From Paraflavitalea devenefica (GTDB taxonomy: Bacteria > Bacteroidota > Bacteroidia > Chitinophagales > Chitinophagaceae): a stretch of DNA of 64,000 bases. The stretch is taken from the NCBI RefSeq assembly GCF_011759375.1, contig NZ_JAARML010000003.1, positions 62,001-126,000 of the forward strand, read 5' to 3'. The notes under the pieces were generated by a model that made no database searches, was not told where the DNA came from, and saw only the letters and a program-made list of their open reading frames with translations. Shown here piece after piece: positions 15,448-24,788 of this stretch. Made by a program: the position numbers and the translations under genes. The first letter of the stretch is position 1, and every line of letters begins with the position of its first letter.

Positions 15448-17262
15448 TTATTTGATGATTGATAATTCAATATGCGAAGGGAACCGGGTTGAGCGATGGA
15501 TGGTATGAGTAGCTTTCTGGAAATCTGATTCCTTTGCTTCAAAGATATTGGGTATATATTTCTGCGGGTTACGGTCTATGATAGGGAACCAGGTGCTTTG
15601 TACCTGCACCATGATCTTATGTCCTTTCTTAAATACGTGATTGATGCTGTGCAGGTCAATCGTATAGCTTTCCACTTTATTGGGTGTAATAGGTTCCGGG
15701 TGTTCAAAGCTCTTGCGGAAACGGCCCCGGAATACATCATTGGCTATCATGAACTGATAGCCGCCCATCTTGCGGTCTTTAGGATAGGCTGCCGGGTATA
15801 CATCAATCAGCTTCACCACCCAGTCGGCATCACTACCGGTAGTTGCCGCAAAGAGTTTGGCCCATAACTGACCGGTTACCGTAATGTCTTCGGTTAGTAC
15901 ATCCGTTTCCCAACTCAATACATCGGGGCGGTTATGAACGAACCGCTGGTCTTCTGTAAGCCAGGTAAACCAGCGCGAGCCCGGTCCATACGTTTGCTCA
16001 ATGGGCCTTGTACGGTAGGGAACCGGCCGGGCCGGATCAGAAATATAACTGTCAGTCCCATTAGCTGCAGAAGGTTTTTCAAAGGAGAGCTTCCCGTTGG
16101 GATGGAAATACAGGTTTTGTTGTAGGGCTTCAGCCGGTGGCCAGTTGTTGTAATGCTGCCAAACGTTGGAGCCGGTTTGGAAAGTGATGGCTTCTGCAAA
16201 GTTACCGTCCCCTTTACCCTTGAGGTGATAAGCAAACCAGCGTGCCTGTATGTCTTTCCGGAACACAGGACCTGTAGCCGTATCAAAACTGATATTGCCT
16301 AAATGGCTACCGGCGCCGCCGGCCCAGCCGCCATGATTCCAGGGGCCTGCCACGATGTAGTTCTTATGACTGCGGTCTTTTTTCTCCAGTATTTCATATG
16401 CTTTCAGCGGTCCGTAAAAATCTTCCTGGTCCCACCAGCCGGCTACGTGCATAGTATACACCCGGGGTGAATCCAGCCTGTACGCCAGTGACTGCTTTTG
16501 CCAGAAGGCATCATAGTTGGGATGGCTGGCAAAATCATTCCAGGTAGGAATATGATTGTGAAAGTGTTTTTTATTGACATTACTCAGCGGACCTAATTGC
16601 AGGTACCAGTCGTACAGATCATGCATGCCAAAAGGGAACAGGCTGTCGGTTTTGCCGGCCTCCTCCATAAAGGCATATTCAAAACCATAACTGAGGCGGA
16701 AAGCGCCATTGTGGTGGAAGTCGTCGCCGAGCCACATATCGGAAGGGGTGGCCTGCTCCGATACGGCTACCAGCGCGGGGTGGGGATCAATAGCGCCCTG
16801 CATGGTGGTCCAGCCATCATAGGAGATGCCATACATGCCGCCTTTGCCATTGTTGTTGGGAATGTTCTTTAATAACCATTCAAAAGTATCGTAGGTGTCT
16901 GTGCTTTCGTCAATGGCTTTAAGATCTTTTTTAATGCGGCTGAAGCGCTGCATTTCAAACTTGCCTTCACTTTTGTAGCGGCCACGGATATCCTGGAATA
17001 CGAAGATATAGCCATCATCGGCCATGTCTTTTGTATAGCCACTTTTATCCGGTGCGCCGGCGCCACTTACACCGTAAGGGGTGCGCCTGAGCAGGAAGGG
17101 ATATTTTTCGGCGGCGGCCTTCGGTGTAAAGATCACGGTGTTGAGCTTTATACCATCGCGCATGGGGATCATTACTTCCTGGCGTTCGTATTTGCTGTCG
17201 GTAGCGGTTTGTGCATGTACTGCGCACGTGAGGAGCAGCAATAAAGCAGTTAATCGTAGCAT
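15448..17262 (-). CDS. CocE/NonD family serine hydrolase, alpha-amino-acid ester hydrolase-like
   Basis: 604 residues from the ATG at 17262, chosen because it begins a signal peptide (MLRLTALLLLLTCAVHAQ); the frame extends 31 codons further up but that part lies in a palindromic repeat. The N-terminal alpha/beta-hydrolase (PeptS15) has the nucleophile in GMYGISYDGW, the Asp in VAGWWDQEDFYGP and the His in VAGPWNHGGW. A C-terminal jelly-roll follows (TEDITVTGQLWAKLF; YTIDLHSINHVFKKGHKI). WWDQEDFYG and GPWNH match the alpha-amino-acid ester hydrolase/glutaryl acylase group, which acts on amino-acid esters and side chains of beta-lactams; X-Pro dipeptidyl peptidase is the wider family. The true substrate cannot be read from sequence. 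Periplasmic. Confidence 0.9.
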   Translation of the reverse strand: MLRLTALLLLLTCAVHAQTATDSKYERQEVMIPMRDGIKLNTVIFTPKAAAEKYPFLLRRTPYGVSGAGAPDKSGYTKDMADDGYIFVFQDIRGRYKSEGKFEMQRFSRIKKDLKAIDESTDTYDTFEWLLKNIPNNNGKGGMYGISYDGWTTMQGAIDPHPALVAVSEQATPSDMWLGDDFHHNGAFRLSYGFEYAFMEEAGKTDSLFPFGMHDLYDWYLQLGPLSNVNKKHFHNHIPTWNDFASHPNYDAFWQKQSLAYRLDSPRVYTMHVAGWWDQEDFYGPLKAYEILEKKDRSHKNYIVAGPWNHGGWAGGAGSHLGNISFDTATGPVFRKDIQARWFAYHLKGKGDGNFAEAITFQTGSNVWQHYNNWPPAEALQQNLYFHPNGKLSFEKPSAANGTDSYISDPARPVPYRTRPIEQTYGPGSRWFTWLTEDQRFVHNRPDVLSWETDVLTEDITVTGQLWAKLFAATTGSDADWVVKLIDVYPAAYPKDRKMGGYQFMIANDVFRGRFRKSFEHPEPITPNKVESYTIDLHSINHVFKKGHKIMVQVQSTWFPIIDRNPQKYIPNIFEAKESDFQKATHTIHRSTRFPSHIELSIIK

Positions 17263-17304
17263 ATAAATAGGATTGGTTGTATGAATGCTCAATGTCCTGC
17301 CTCT

Positions 17305-17358
17305 AAGGTGGGCCGCCCTGCAGCGCTGCAAGGGCCGCCCGGCAGGGCGACTCACCTT
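17305..17358 (-). repeat. Palindrome with AAGGTGGGCCGCC core overlapping a stop codon
   Basis: AAGGTGGGCCGCCCTGC (17305-17321) pairs with GCAGGGCGACTCACCTT (17342-17358) with two mismatches; the loop itself contains the palindrome TGCAGCGCTGCA. Its right end includes two bases of the stop codon of the M20 gene (17357-17359). It shares the core of the palindrome at 15403. Confidence 0.75.
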
Positions 17359-18544
17359 ACTCCATGCGCGCCTGGCTTCCCAGCCAGGCCATCATGCCCA
17401 TTCCTGTTTCAATAGCGCTTTCATCAATATTGAAGGTGGGGGTATGCACGCCGGAAGTAATGCCTTTGGCTTCATTCATCACGCCCAGCCGGTAAAAGCA
17501 ACCGGGGATCAGTTGGGTATAATAGCCAAAGTCTTCTGCGCCCATACGCATTTCGGTCGTTTCTACATGCTCTGCACCCATGTATCCCTCTGCCAGCTTG
17601 CGTGCTGTTGCATTCAAGGCTTCATGGTTGTATACGGTGGGATAGCCTACATCAATGTGCAGGTCTACTTCCCCGCCCATGGCATGCACCAGTTGTTCCA
17701 CATTGTTACGGATGAGTTCATGCGCTTTAAAGCGCCATGCTTCATCCAGCGCCCGGAAGGTGCCCATCAGCTTTACTTCGCTGGGGATCACATTGGTGGT
17801 ATGGCCGCCCTGTATGGAGCAAATAGACAATACAGAAGGAGATAAGGGATTGCGGTTGCGGCTGATGATCTGTTGCAGGCTTACAATAAGGTGCGAGGCG
17901 ATGAGGATCGTATCCACCGTTAAATGTGGTGCTGCCGCATGACCGCCCTTGCCTTTGATGGTGATGTAAATTTCATCGGCGCTGGCCATTACCTGTCCGC
18001 CACGGAAGCTGAGCTGCCCTACGGCCAGTTGCGGATGTACATGCAGGCCAAAGATGGCTTCCGGTGCGGGATTGGCAAGCACTCCTTCTTTGATGAGTAT
18101 GCTGGCGCCTCCGGGATTGCGTTCTTCTCCGGGCTGGAAAATGAGTTTCACGGTGCCTTCCCATTCTTCTTTCAGCTCCTGTAATATTTTAGCGGCGCCC
18201 AGCAGGCAGGTGGTGTGCACATCATGTCCGCAGGCATGCATCACGCCATCGCGGGTGGATTTATAAGGTACATTATTCTCTTCCAGTATGGGTAAGGCAT
18301 CTATATCGGCGCGGAGGGCTACAATCCTTTTATCCGGGTTTTTTCCTTTGATAAGACCCACTACACCGGTAGTGGCCATTACCTGGTGAGGGATACCAAA
18401 TTCCTGAAGCTTTTGTTGTATGAATTGCGAGGTCTCGACTTCCTGGTAGCTCAATTCGGGATGGGCGTGCAGGTGATGCCGTATATCAATAAATACCGGG
18501 GCATAGGTACTGGCCAGGCTTTGTATTTTTTCTTTCAGGCTCAT
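17357..18544 (-). CDS. M20 family amidohydrolase / N-acyl amino acid deacylase
   Basis: 395 residues, cytoplasmic, typical length for the AbgB/HipO/N-acyl-L-amino-acid amidohydrolase group. Metal-binding motifs are visible: RADIDALPI, HACGHDVHTT (with the Cys characteristic of this group), FQPGEERNPGG and GLHVHP, and the C-terminal GAEDFGYY. The lid domain is between about 185 and 295 (GKGGHAAAPH). The enzyme releases acyl groups from amino acids or indole conjugates; exact substrate unknown. It is upstream of the CocE-like hydrolase on the same strand but separated by the palindrome at 17305. Confidence 0.92.
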   Translation of the reverse strand: MSLKEKIQSLASTYAPVFIDIRHHLHAHPELSYQEVETSQFIQQKLQEFGIPHQVMATTGVVGLIKGKNPDKRIVALRADIDALPILEENNVPYKSTRDGVMHACGHDVHTTCLLGAAKILQELKEEWEGTVKLIFQPGEERNPGGASILIKEGVLANPAPEAIFGLHVHPQLAVGQLSFRGGQVMASADEIYITIKGKGGHAAAPHLTVDTILIASHLIVSLQQIISRNRNPLSPSVLSICSIQGGHTTNVIPSEVKLMGTFRALDEAWRFKAHELIRNNVEQLVHAMGGEVDLHIDVGYPTVYNHEALNATARKLAEGYMGAEHVETTEMRMGAEDFGYYTQLIPGCFYRLGVMNEAKGITSGVHTPTFNIDESAIETGMGMMAWLGSQARME

Positions 18545-18573
18545 AGCTCAAAAGTAAAGCATCTGACCGAAAC

Positions 18574-18996
18574 TTAATTTGATGGTGGTTCAGGATTCAC
18601 TTCAATGGTATCTCTTACTACATATACACCGGAAGGAAAGAGCCGTTGGATATTGGGCAGGTAGTCATCTGCTTCCTGGCGGTCTTTAAAGTTGCCGGCT
18701 TTCAGTTTATAGAAAGGAGCCTGGTACATGAGGTATAAGTTCAGGCTGGGAAATTCCTGATACAACCTGGTTTTGGCATTAAGGGCTTTAGCCCGGTCAT
18801 TGGTATTGATCACCAGGATACGGAAACCCGGCACAAACCGCCTGGCATTGCGGGTGGTGACCTCATTGATCTCTATCTGCTTTTTTATCAGCAGGTCAAT
18901 GCGGGGGTCTTTGTGTACAATAATGGAACTGGTGTCGGTTTGTGCAAAGGCCTGGACACTGATCAACGAAATAAGGATGATAATAAGTCTTTTCAT
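18574..18996 (-). CDS. Secreted SPOR-domain protein
   Basis: 140 residues with a signal peptide (MKRLIIILISLISVQAFAQ). The C-terminal 80 residues look like a SPOR repeat (GFRILVINTNDRAKALNAKT; YQAPFYKLKAGNFKDRQEAD), the peptidoglycan-binding module that recognises glycan strands lacking stem peptides. No other domain is present, so it is a minimal periplasmic SPOR protein. It starts 19 bases after deoC ends on the same strand and is probably cotranscribed with it. Confidence 0.8.
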   Translation of the reverse strand: MKRLIIILISLISVQAFAQTDTSSIIVHKDPRIDLLIKKQIEINEVTTRNARRFVPGFRILVINTNDRAKALNAKTRLYQEFPSLNLYLMYQAPFYKLKAGNFKDRQEADDYLPNIQRLFPSGVYVVRDTIEVNPEPPSN

Positions 18997-19015
18997 ATTG
19001 CATTCTTTACAATAA

Positions 19016-19690
19016 TCAATAACCTCCGGTGCTGCTTTCTTTCTCTCCTGTTACAATGGCTACACTGGCACTGCAACCCAACCTTGTGGCGCCGGCATCT
19101 ACCAGTTCTTTGGCAAAAGCATAGGTCCGGATGCCGCCCGACGCCTTGATCTGAACAGAAGACGGTAAATGTTCGCGCATGAGTTGCACCGCTTCTACAC
19201 TAGCCCCTTTTTCTGCATAGCCGGTAGAGGTTTTAACAAAATCAACATGGGCGGCTGCATACAAAGTACAACATTGAATGATTTCGGCTGCAGACAATAT
19301 GCCACTTTCTATGATCACTTTCACCAGCCGCTGGTTTTGGTGAGCCGCTGCTACAATTGGTTTGATCTCGGATTCAAGGTAGCTGGTATCCCCGCTTTTA
19401 AGGGCCACCAGGTTGATCACTACATCCAGCTCATCTGCCCCGTCTTTAATGGCTTGTTCCGCTTCTGCCTGTTTGGCAGCGGCTACCGAATAGCCAAAGG
19501 GAAATCCTATGACCGTGGCCACTTTAACGCTGCTGCCGGATAAATATTTCTTTGCCGGCCTTACCAATGGCGGAGGCACACATACAGCGGCAAATCCATA
19601 GCGGGCGGCTTCCTCACATAGCTTTTTTATTTCATCTGAAGTGGTGGTTGGCTTTAATAGCGTATGATCAATATATTGAGCAATGTTCAT
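19016..19690 (-). CDS. deoC: Deoxyribose-phosphate aldolase
   Basis: 224 residues, normal for the short bacterial DeoC. It cleaves 2-deoxyribose 5-phosphate to acetaldehyde and glyceraldehyde 3-phosphate in nucleoside breakdown. Seen: YIDHTLLKPTTTSDEI at the N-terminus, ADELDVVINLVALKSG with the catalytic Asp, LVKVIIESG, VDFVKTSTGYA with the Schiff-base Lys, and IKASGGIRTYAFA with the proton-relay Lys. Cytoplasmic. It is followed by the SPOR gene 19 bases downstream. Confidence 0.96.
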   Translation of the reverse strand: MNIAQYIDHTLLKPTTTSDEIKKLCEEAARYGFAAVCVPPPLVRPAKKYLSGSSVKVATVIGFPFGYSVAAAKQAEAEQAIKDGADELDVVINLVALKSGDTSYLESEIKPIVAAAHQNQRLVKVIIESGILSAAEIIQCCTLYAAAHVDFVKTSTGYAEKGASVEAVQLMREHLPSSVQIKASGGIRTYAFAKELVDAGATRLGCSASVAIVTGEKESSTGGY

Positions 19691-19852
19691 AGAAAAGATG
19701 AGTGATTTTAATCATTCGTGAGCAGGAAATAAGGGCTAAAAACGTCTCATGGAGGTTATTTGCCGGTCAGACAAATTTTGCAGGGTCTAAATTAGTGTAT
19801 TTGGTTAAATTGGACCCTTTTCGGGATCAAATTCATAAAACCAACCAAGCAT

Positions 19853-22800
19853 ATGAGAAAACTCAGGCTACGTCCGCCAGGAAGAATGCATTTCCTGATG
19901 GGGCTCTTCTTTGCATTTAGTTTTTCTGCACTGTCCCAGGTCACTTTCCCGGTAAATGGGGTGGCCGACCCTAAGAACGGGTATTACGCTTTCACCAACG
20001 CAACGATTGTTAAAGACGCCCAGACCACCCTTACCAATGCTACATTGGTGATCAGGGAAGGGAAGATCATTTCGGTAGGAGCCAACCTGGCCGCTCCCAA
20101 AGATGCCATAGTGATTGATTGTAGCGGTAAATATATTTATCCCTCTTTTATTGATGCCTATGCCGATTACGGTATTACGGCGCCTGCCAGGCAAACGGGT
20201 TTTAATTTTAATGCGCCTCCCCAGTTTATTTCCAACCAGAAAGGCGCTTTTGGCTGGAACCAGGCTATTCATTCCGACGTGGAAGCCGCTAAGCTGTTCG
20301 CGGCCGATGAAACGAAGGCCAAAACATTGCGGGATATCGGTTTTGGTACGGTATTAACCCACCAGAAAGATGGCATTGCCCGCGGCACCGGCGTAGTGGT
20401 TACACTGGCCGATGAAAGAGAAAACCTGGTGATGGTGAAAGAGAAAGCTTCGGCTCATTACTCCCTGAACAAAGGCTCCTCCACGCAAACCTATCCTGTC
20501 TCGATGATGGGTACCGTCGCCTTATTGCGTCAAAGCTATATGGATGCTGCCTGGTACAAAAGCAACCCGGTCAAAGAAGGCATTAACCTTACCCTCAAAG
20601 CCTGGAATGATAACCAGGGCCTGCCCCAGATCTTTGAAGCCAATGATAAGTGGAATGTACTGCGTGCCGATCGTGTGGGGGATGAATTTGGCGTACAATA
20701 TATTATTAAAGGCGGTGGTAATGAATACCAGCGCATCAGGGAAATGGCCGAAACAAAGGCTGCCTTTATCCTGCCATTGAATTATCCTGCTGCCATGGAT
20801 GTGGATGATCCCAATGATGTACGCTTCACCGGCCTGGATGATATGAAACACTGGGAACTGGCGCCTACCAATCCTGCTGCTTTTGAAAAAGCCGGCATTA
20901 CTTTTTGCCTTACTACTTCCGACCTGGGCACTGTGGGCGATTTTATGGCCAACCTGCGGAAGGCCATTGAATATGGTCTTACAGAAACCAAAGCACTGGA
21001 AGCATTGACAAAAACGCCCGCTACTTTACTGGGTATTTATGATAAGGCCGGCAGCCTCGACGCCGGTAAGCTGGCCAATTTCCTGATCACCTCAGGCCCT
21101 GTTTTCCAGGAAAAAACAGTGGTATTCCACAACTGGGTACAGGGTAATAAGTATGCGGTGAAAGAAGATGGCTGGTATGATGTAAAGGGCACGTATAAAT
21201 TGGTTGCCAATACAACCGCCGGTACTAAAACGTGGAGTGTGGAGTTGAAGGATGCCGGTGTTGCTTCTTTTGATACGCTCACGGGTAAGTACACATATGA
21301 CGGCAAGCTGGTGAAGCTGAACTTTACAGAAGGCCGTGGCCCCCGGGCGATAGAAACTGTATTCAGCGGCGTAACCAGTGGTACGGTATGGAATGGCACC
21401 GGCCGCGATGCTGCAGGCAACCCATTTACCTGGACGGCTACTTTTGAAAAAGCAGGGGCTCCCAAACCCGACACTACAAAGCCCAAACAACCTTTGCAAC
21501 TGGGCAAGGTTACTTTCCCCTTCCTGGCTTATGGATCGGAAGAGCTGCCTAAGCAGGAAACGATCCTGATTAAGAATGCTACCGTATGGACAAATGAGAA
21601 AGACGGCAAGCTGGAAGGAACAGATGTACTGGTAACAGGTGGTAAGATATCCCGGATAGGCAAGAACCTCCCTGCTTCCGGCGCTAAGGTGATTGATGGC
21701 ACAGGCAAGCATTTAACACCCGGCGTTATTGATGAACATTCCCATATTGCTGCTGCCTCTATTAATGAAGGCGCCCAGAGCGTAAGTTCTGAAGTGCGTA
21801 TTGCAGATAACCTGAACCCGGAGGATATTAATATTTACCGCCAGTTGAGCGGCGGTGTTACTTCTTCCCATATCCTGCATGGCTCTGCCAATACGATTGG
21901 CGGCCAGACCCAGTTGATCAAACTGCGCTGGGGCGCCAATGATGAAGAGCTGAAGTTTAAAGGTGCTGATCCCTTTATCAAGTTTGCCCTGGGTGAGAAT
22001 GTAAAACGCAGCGGCTCACAAACGAATACCCGCTTCCCCGATACCCGTATGGGTGTGGAGCAGGTGCTGACAGACGCTTTCCAGCGTGCCAAGGATTATG
22101 AGCAGGCACTGAAGGCAAAGAAGCCCGGTGTGCGTCGCGACCTGGAACTGGATGCCCTGGTAGAGATCATGAATAAAAAGCGTTTCATTACCTGCCACTC
22201 ATATGTGCAGAGCGAGATCACCGCTGCCATGCGCGTGGCTGAGAAGTTTGGTTTCCCCATCAACACATTCACGCACATCCTGGAAGGTTATAAAGTGGCT
22301 GATAAGATGAAGGCGCATGGTGTGGCTGCTTCTACTTTCAGCGACTGGTGGCAGTATAAGATGGAAGTGGTGGATGCCATTCCCTATAATGCGGCTATTA
22401 TGCAAAGGGTGGGCTTGAATGTGGCCATTAACTCAGACGATGCGGAAATGGCGCGCCGCCTGAACCAGGAAGCCGGCAAGATTGTGAAGTATGGCGGCAT
22501 TACTGAAGAAGAAGCCTTGAAGATGGTAACGCTGAACCCGGCCAAAATGCTGCACGTAGATGATAAGGTGGGCAGTATTAAACCAGGTAAGGATGCCGAC
22601 CTGGTACTGTGGAGCAATAATCCGCTGAGCATTTACGCCGTAGCAGAAAAAACGATTGTAGACGGTACTATCTTTTTTGACCGTGACCGCGATAAAGAAC
22701 TTCGTACACAGATACAGGCGGAAAGAACCAGGCTGATCCAGAAGCTGGCCGCAGCCAAACGTACATCGGCAGGAGGTGGCAACGGTGGCGGCGGCTTTAC

Positions 22801-22912
22801 GCGCCCCAGACCACGTTTTGAGGTGATCCAGACTTGTATGGACCACTACCACAGCCATGGATTGCTGGCCATTACAGAAGAGGAAGCAGAAGCTCTTAAC
22901 GAAAACAAATAA
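19853..22912 (+). CDS. Secreted double amidohydrolase-fold protein
   Basis: 1019 residues: two amidohydrolase-like modules in one chain. The start is followed by a signal-like segment (MGLFFAFSFSALSQ). In module 1 (about 30-430) the strand that normally carries HxH reads YIYPSFIDAYADYG, so the metal ligands are gone; its C-terminal part keeps the fold (GLTETKALEALTKTPATLLG; DAGKLANFLIT). Module 2 (about 560-960) has VIDEHSHIAA with His 629 and 631, ITCHSYVQSE, FTHILEGYK and NSDDAEMARR, a full metal site. A Gly-rich tract precedes the C-terminus. The pair may be an active/inactive dimer in one chain. It is followed 21 bases later by a second protein of the same type. Substrate unknown; the family includes peptidases and imidazolonepropionases. 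Confidence 0.88.
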   Translation: MRKLRLRPPGRMHFLMGLFFAFSFSALSQVTFPVNGVADPKNGYYAFTNATIVKDAQTTLTNATLVIREGKIISVGANLAAPKDAIVIDCSGKYIYPSFIDAYADYGITAPARQTGFNFNAPPQFISNQKGAFGWNQAIHSDVEAAKLFAADETKAKTLRDIGFGTVLTHQKDGIARGTGVVVTLADERENLVMVKEKASAHYSLNKGSSTQTYPVSMMGTVALLRQSYMDAAWYKSNPVKEGINLTLKAWNDNQGLPQIFEANDKWNVLRADRVGDEFGVQYIIKGGGNEYQRIREMAETKAAFILPLNYPAAMDVDDPNDVRFTGLDDMKHWELAPTNPAAFEKAGITFCLTTSDLGTVGDFMANLRKAIEYGLTETKALEALTKTPATLLGIYDKAGSLDAGKLANFLITSGPVFQEKTVVFHNWVQGNKYAVKEDGWYDVKGTYKLVANTTAGTKTWSVELKDAGVASFDTLTGKYTYDGKLVKLNFTEGRGPRAIETVFSGVTSGTVWNGTGRDAAGNPFTWTATFEKAGAPKPDTTKPKQPLQLGKVTFPFLAYGSEELPKQETILIKNATVWTNEKDGKLEGTDVLVTGGKISRIGKNLPASGAKVIDGTGKHLTPGVIDEHSHIAAASINEGAQSVSSEVRIADNLNPEDINIYRQLSGGVTSSHILHGSANTIGGQTQLIKLRWGANDEELKFKGADPFIKFALGENVKRSGSQTNTRFPDTRMGVEQVLTDAFQRAKDYEQALKAKKPGVRRDLELDALVEIMNKKRFITCHSYVQSEITAAMRVAEKFGFPINTFTHILEGYKVADKMKAHGVAASTFSDWWQYKMEVVDAIPYNAAIMQRVGLNVAINSDDAEMARRLNQEAGKIVKYGGITEEEALKMVTLNPAKMLHVDDKVGSIKPGKDADLVLWSNNPLSIYAVAEKTIVDGTIFFDRDRDKELRTQIQAERTRLIQKLAAAKRTSAGGGNGGGGFTRPRPRFEVIQTCMDHYHSHGLLAITEEEAEALNENK

Positions 22913-22933
22913 CCCCTGTAAACGAACTGAATT

Positions 22934-24247
22934 ATGAAAAGAATATTCTTCACGATATTAATGGGTAGCTGGATGGTAGCCAAGGTTTCCGCACAGGAAA
23001 CAGTATATCCTGCTACCGCCCAGTCACAAACTATTGCGCTCACCAATGCCACTGTGCATGTAGGTAACGGGCAGGTGATCGAGAACGGCATGGTGGTATT
23101 TTCCAAAGGAAAGATTGTTGATGTGCGTCCTGCCGCCGCCATTGCCGATGTAAAGGTGATTGATTGCAAAGGCAAGCATATTTATCCCGGTCTTATTTTA
23201 TCTGAATCTAATGTGGGCCTGGTAGAGGTATCGAGTGTGCGCGCTACCGATGATGTCAGTGAGCTGGGGCAGATGAACCCCAATATCCATTCACTGATAG
23301 CGTACAATACCGATTCAAAAGTGATCAATACCCTGCGTAATAATGGCATCCTGCTGGCGAATGTAACACCTGAGGGGGGTGTACTGTCGGGAAGTTCTTC
23401 TGTAGTACAACTGGATGCCTGGAACTGGGAAGATGCCGCTTACCTGGCCGATAATGCGATGCACTTCCGCATGCCCTCCCTGCTATTGCGCGGCGGTGGC
23501 CGTGGTGGTTTTGGCCGTTTTGGGCAAGGACAGCAACCTGCCGGTGATCCCATTAAGCGGGCGCTGGACCAGATAGAAGGGATAAAAGTATTTTTCCGCG
23601 AAGCCAAAGCCTACTACCAGGAGGCCAGCCATGGGGAAACCAACCTGAAGTATGAAGCCGTGAAAGGCCTGTTCAGCAAGAAGCAAAAGCTGTTTGTGCA
23701 TTGCAATATTGTAAAGGAAATGCTGGTGGCTGTTGACTTTGCCAAAGAGTTTGGCTTTGATGTGGTGATCGTGGGCGGCTCTGAGAGCTACCAGATTGCC
23801 GATCTGCTGAAGCAAAATAATATCGCAGTGATCCTGGGCTCGATGCACAGCCTGCCTACGATGGTAGACGATGATGTGGACCAGCCTTATAAAACACCGG
23901 CTGCTTTACAAAAAGCTGGTGTGCTCTTTGCTATTAATGACGATGATGGCAGCACCCGCCAACGCAACCTGGCATTCAATGCCGGTACAGCGGCAGCCTA
24001 TGGCCTTACTAAAGAAGAGGCGCTGGCTGCTGTGTCCCTGAATGCTGCCAAAATATTAGGGGTAGGGGACAAGACTGGTTCTATAGAAGCCGGCAAGGAT
24101 GCCAACCTGCTGGTGTGTGATGGTGACCTGCTGGATATGCGCAGCAATATTATCCTGCATGCTTTTATCCAGGGCCGGGAGATCAACCTGACAGATAAGC
24201 ACAAACAATTGTACGAACGTTACAAGTACAAATATGGACTGAAGTAA
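22934..24247 (+). CDS. Secreted amidohydrolase-like protein, likely non-catalytic
   Basis: 437 residues with a signal peptide (MKRIFFTILMGSWMVAKVSA). The composite fold is clear from VHVGNGQVIENGMVVFSKGK, VIDCKGKHIYPG and the C-terminal ALAAVSLNAAKILGVGDKTG and IEAGKDANLLV. At the HxH position the chain reads PGLILSESNVGL, so that ligand pair is missing, as in module 1 of the upstream gene. A Gly/Arg tract (LRGGGRGGFGRFGQGQQ) interrupts the barrel near residue 190. It is cotranscribed with the 1019-residue protein (21-base gap) and probably works with it as a regulatory or structural partner. A terminator follows. Confidence 0.85.
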   Translation: MKRIFFTILMGSWMVAKVSAQETVYPATAQSQTIALTNATVHVGNGQVIENGMVVFSKGKIVDVRPAAAIADVKVIDCKGKHIYPGLILSESNVGLVEVSSVRATDDVSELGQMNPNIHSLIAYNTDSKVINTLRNNGILLANVTPEGGVLSGSSSVVQLDAWNWEDAAYLADNAMHFRMPSLLLRGGGRGGFGRFGQGQQPAGDPIKRALDQIEGIKVFFREAKAYYQEASHGETNLKYEAVKGLFSKKQKLFVHCNIVKEMLVAVDFAKEFGFDVVIVGGSESYQIADLLKQNNIAVILGSMHSLPTMVDDDVDQPYKTPAALQKAGVLFAINDDDGSTRQRNLAFNAGTAAAYGLTKEEALAAVSLNAAKILGVGDKTGSIEAGKDANLLVCDGDLLDMRSNIILHAFIQGREINLTDKHKQLYERYKYKYGLK

Positions 24248-24272
24248 AATTTTAATCCGTTCCCTATAGTAA

Positions 24273-24313
24273 GCGGTGGGTTATCTTAACAAAGATGGCC
24301 CGCCGTTTTTTTT
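24273..24313 (+). terminator. Terminator of the amidohydrolase operon
   Basis: A stem with CGGTGGG / CCCGCCG and inner ATCTT / AAGAT (24274-24305) is followed by eight T. It lies 26 bases after the stop. Confidence 0.8.
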
Positions 24314-24752
24314 ATCGCATGAAAGGAGGGGCCTGTGTGTCCAGGGCGTCCTGCAGCCAATAAGGATTTACCTGCGCCAGTGCCGGTGGTAGTGCCTCTT
24401 TAGGAAAGAAACGCAGTTCGGCTGTTTCTTCATTGGAAAAATTGTCCGGTATTTCTTTTAATAAGCTGGCCTCAAAGTAGGAAGTTACATATTGAACGGT
24501 GCGGTCTTTGTACCGGTAGGTTTGTGAAAAGGGCGAAGAGTAGATGCCTATAAACCGTTTGATGACTGCCGTGGTATCAGTTTCTTCCTGTATTTCCCGC
24601 AGTATAGCATCTGTTACACTTTCACCAAATTCCACATGGCCGGAGATGATGCCCCATTGATCTACATCTTTACGACGCTGCAATAGTATTTCTCCTTCCT
24701 GGTTGAAGATGATAGCCGCTACGGCCGGTAAGATCTCTTTCCTGGTATCCAT
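24312..24752 (-). CDS. NUDIX hydrolase
   Basis: 146 residues, a single NUDIX domain. The Nudix box reads GHVEFGESVTDAILREIQEE followed by TDT, matching the G-x5-E-x7-REUXEE-x-GU pattern except that the final G-hydrophobic pair is replaced. The protein cleaves nucleoside diphosphates linked to another moiety; the specific substrate is not predictable. Cytoplasmic. It ends within the T-run of the convergent terminator and begins 36 bases after the next minus-strand gene ends. Confidence 0.9.
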   Translation of the reverse strand: MDTRKEILPAVAAIIFNQEGEILLQRRKDVDQWGIISGHVEFGESVTDAILREIQEETDTTAVIKRFIGIYSSPFSQTYRYKDRTVQYVTSYFEASLLKEIPDNFSNEETAELRFFPKEALPPALAQVNPYWLQDALDTQAPPFMR

Positions 24753-24788
24753 CAGTATCCTGTTTGTATAAAGATACTGATCACTGTA

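Noticed and set aside
17263..17355. 31-codon upstream extension of the CocE-like hydrolase
   Set aside because: It reads through the palindrome at 17305-17358 and would put an Arg-rich stretch before a perfect signal peptide; the ATG at 17262 is preferred.
19011..19022. AATAATCAATAA at the end of deoC
   Set aside because: Same core as the 3'-end palindromes, but no complementary arm nearby, so not counted as a fourth copy.
19776..19803. Promoter before the double amidohydrolase gene (TTTTG and TGTATTTG)
   Set aside because: Spacing of 15 bases is too short and the -7 box has a mismatch at the key A; not listed as a promoter.
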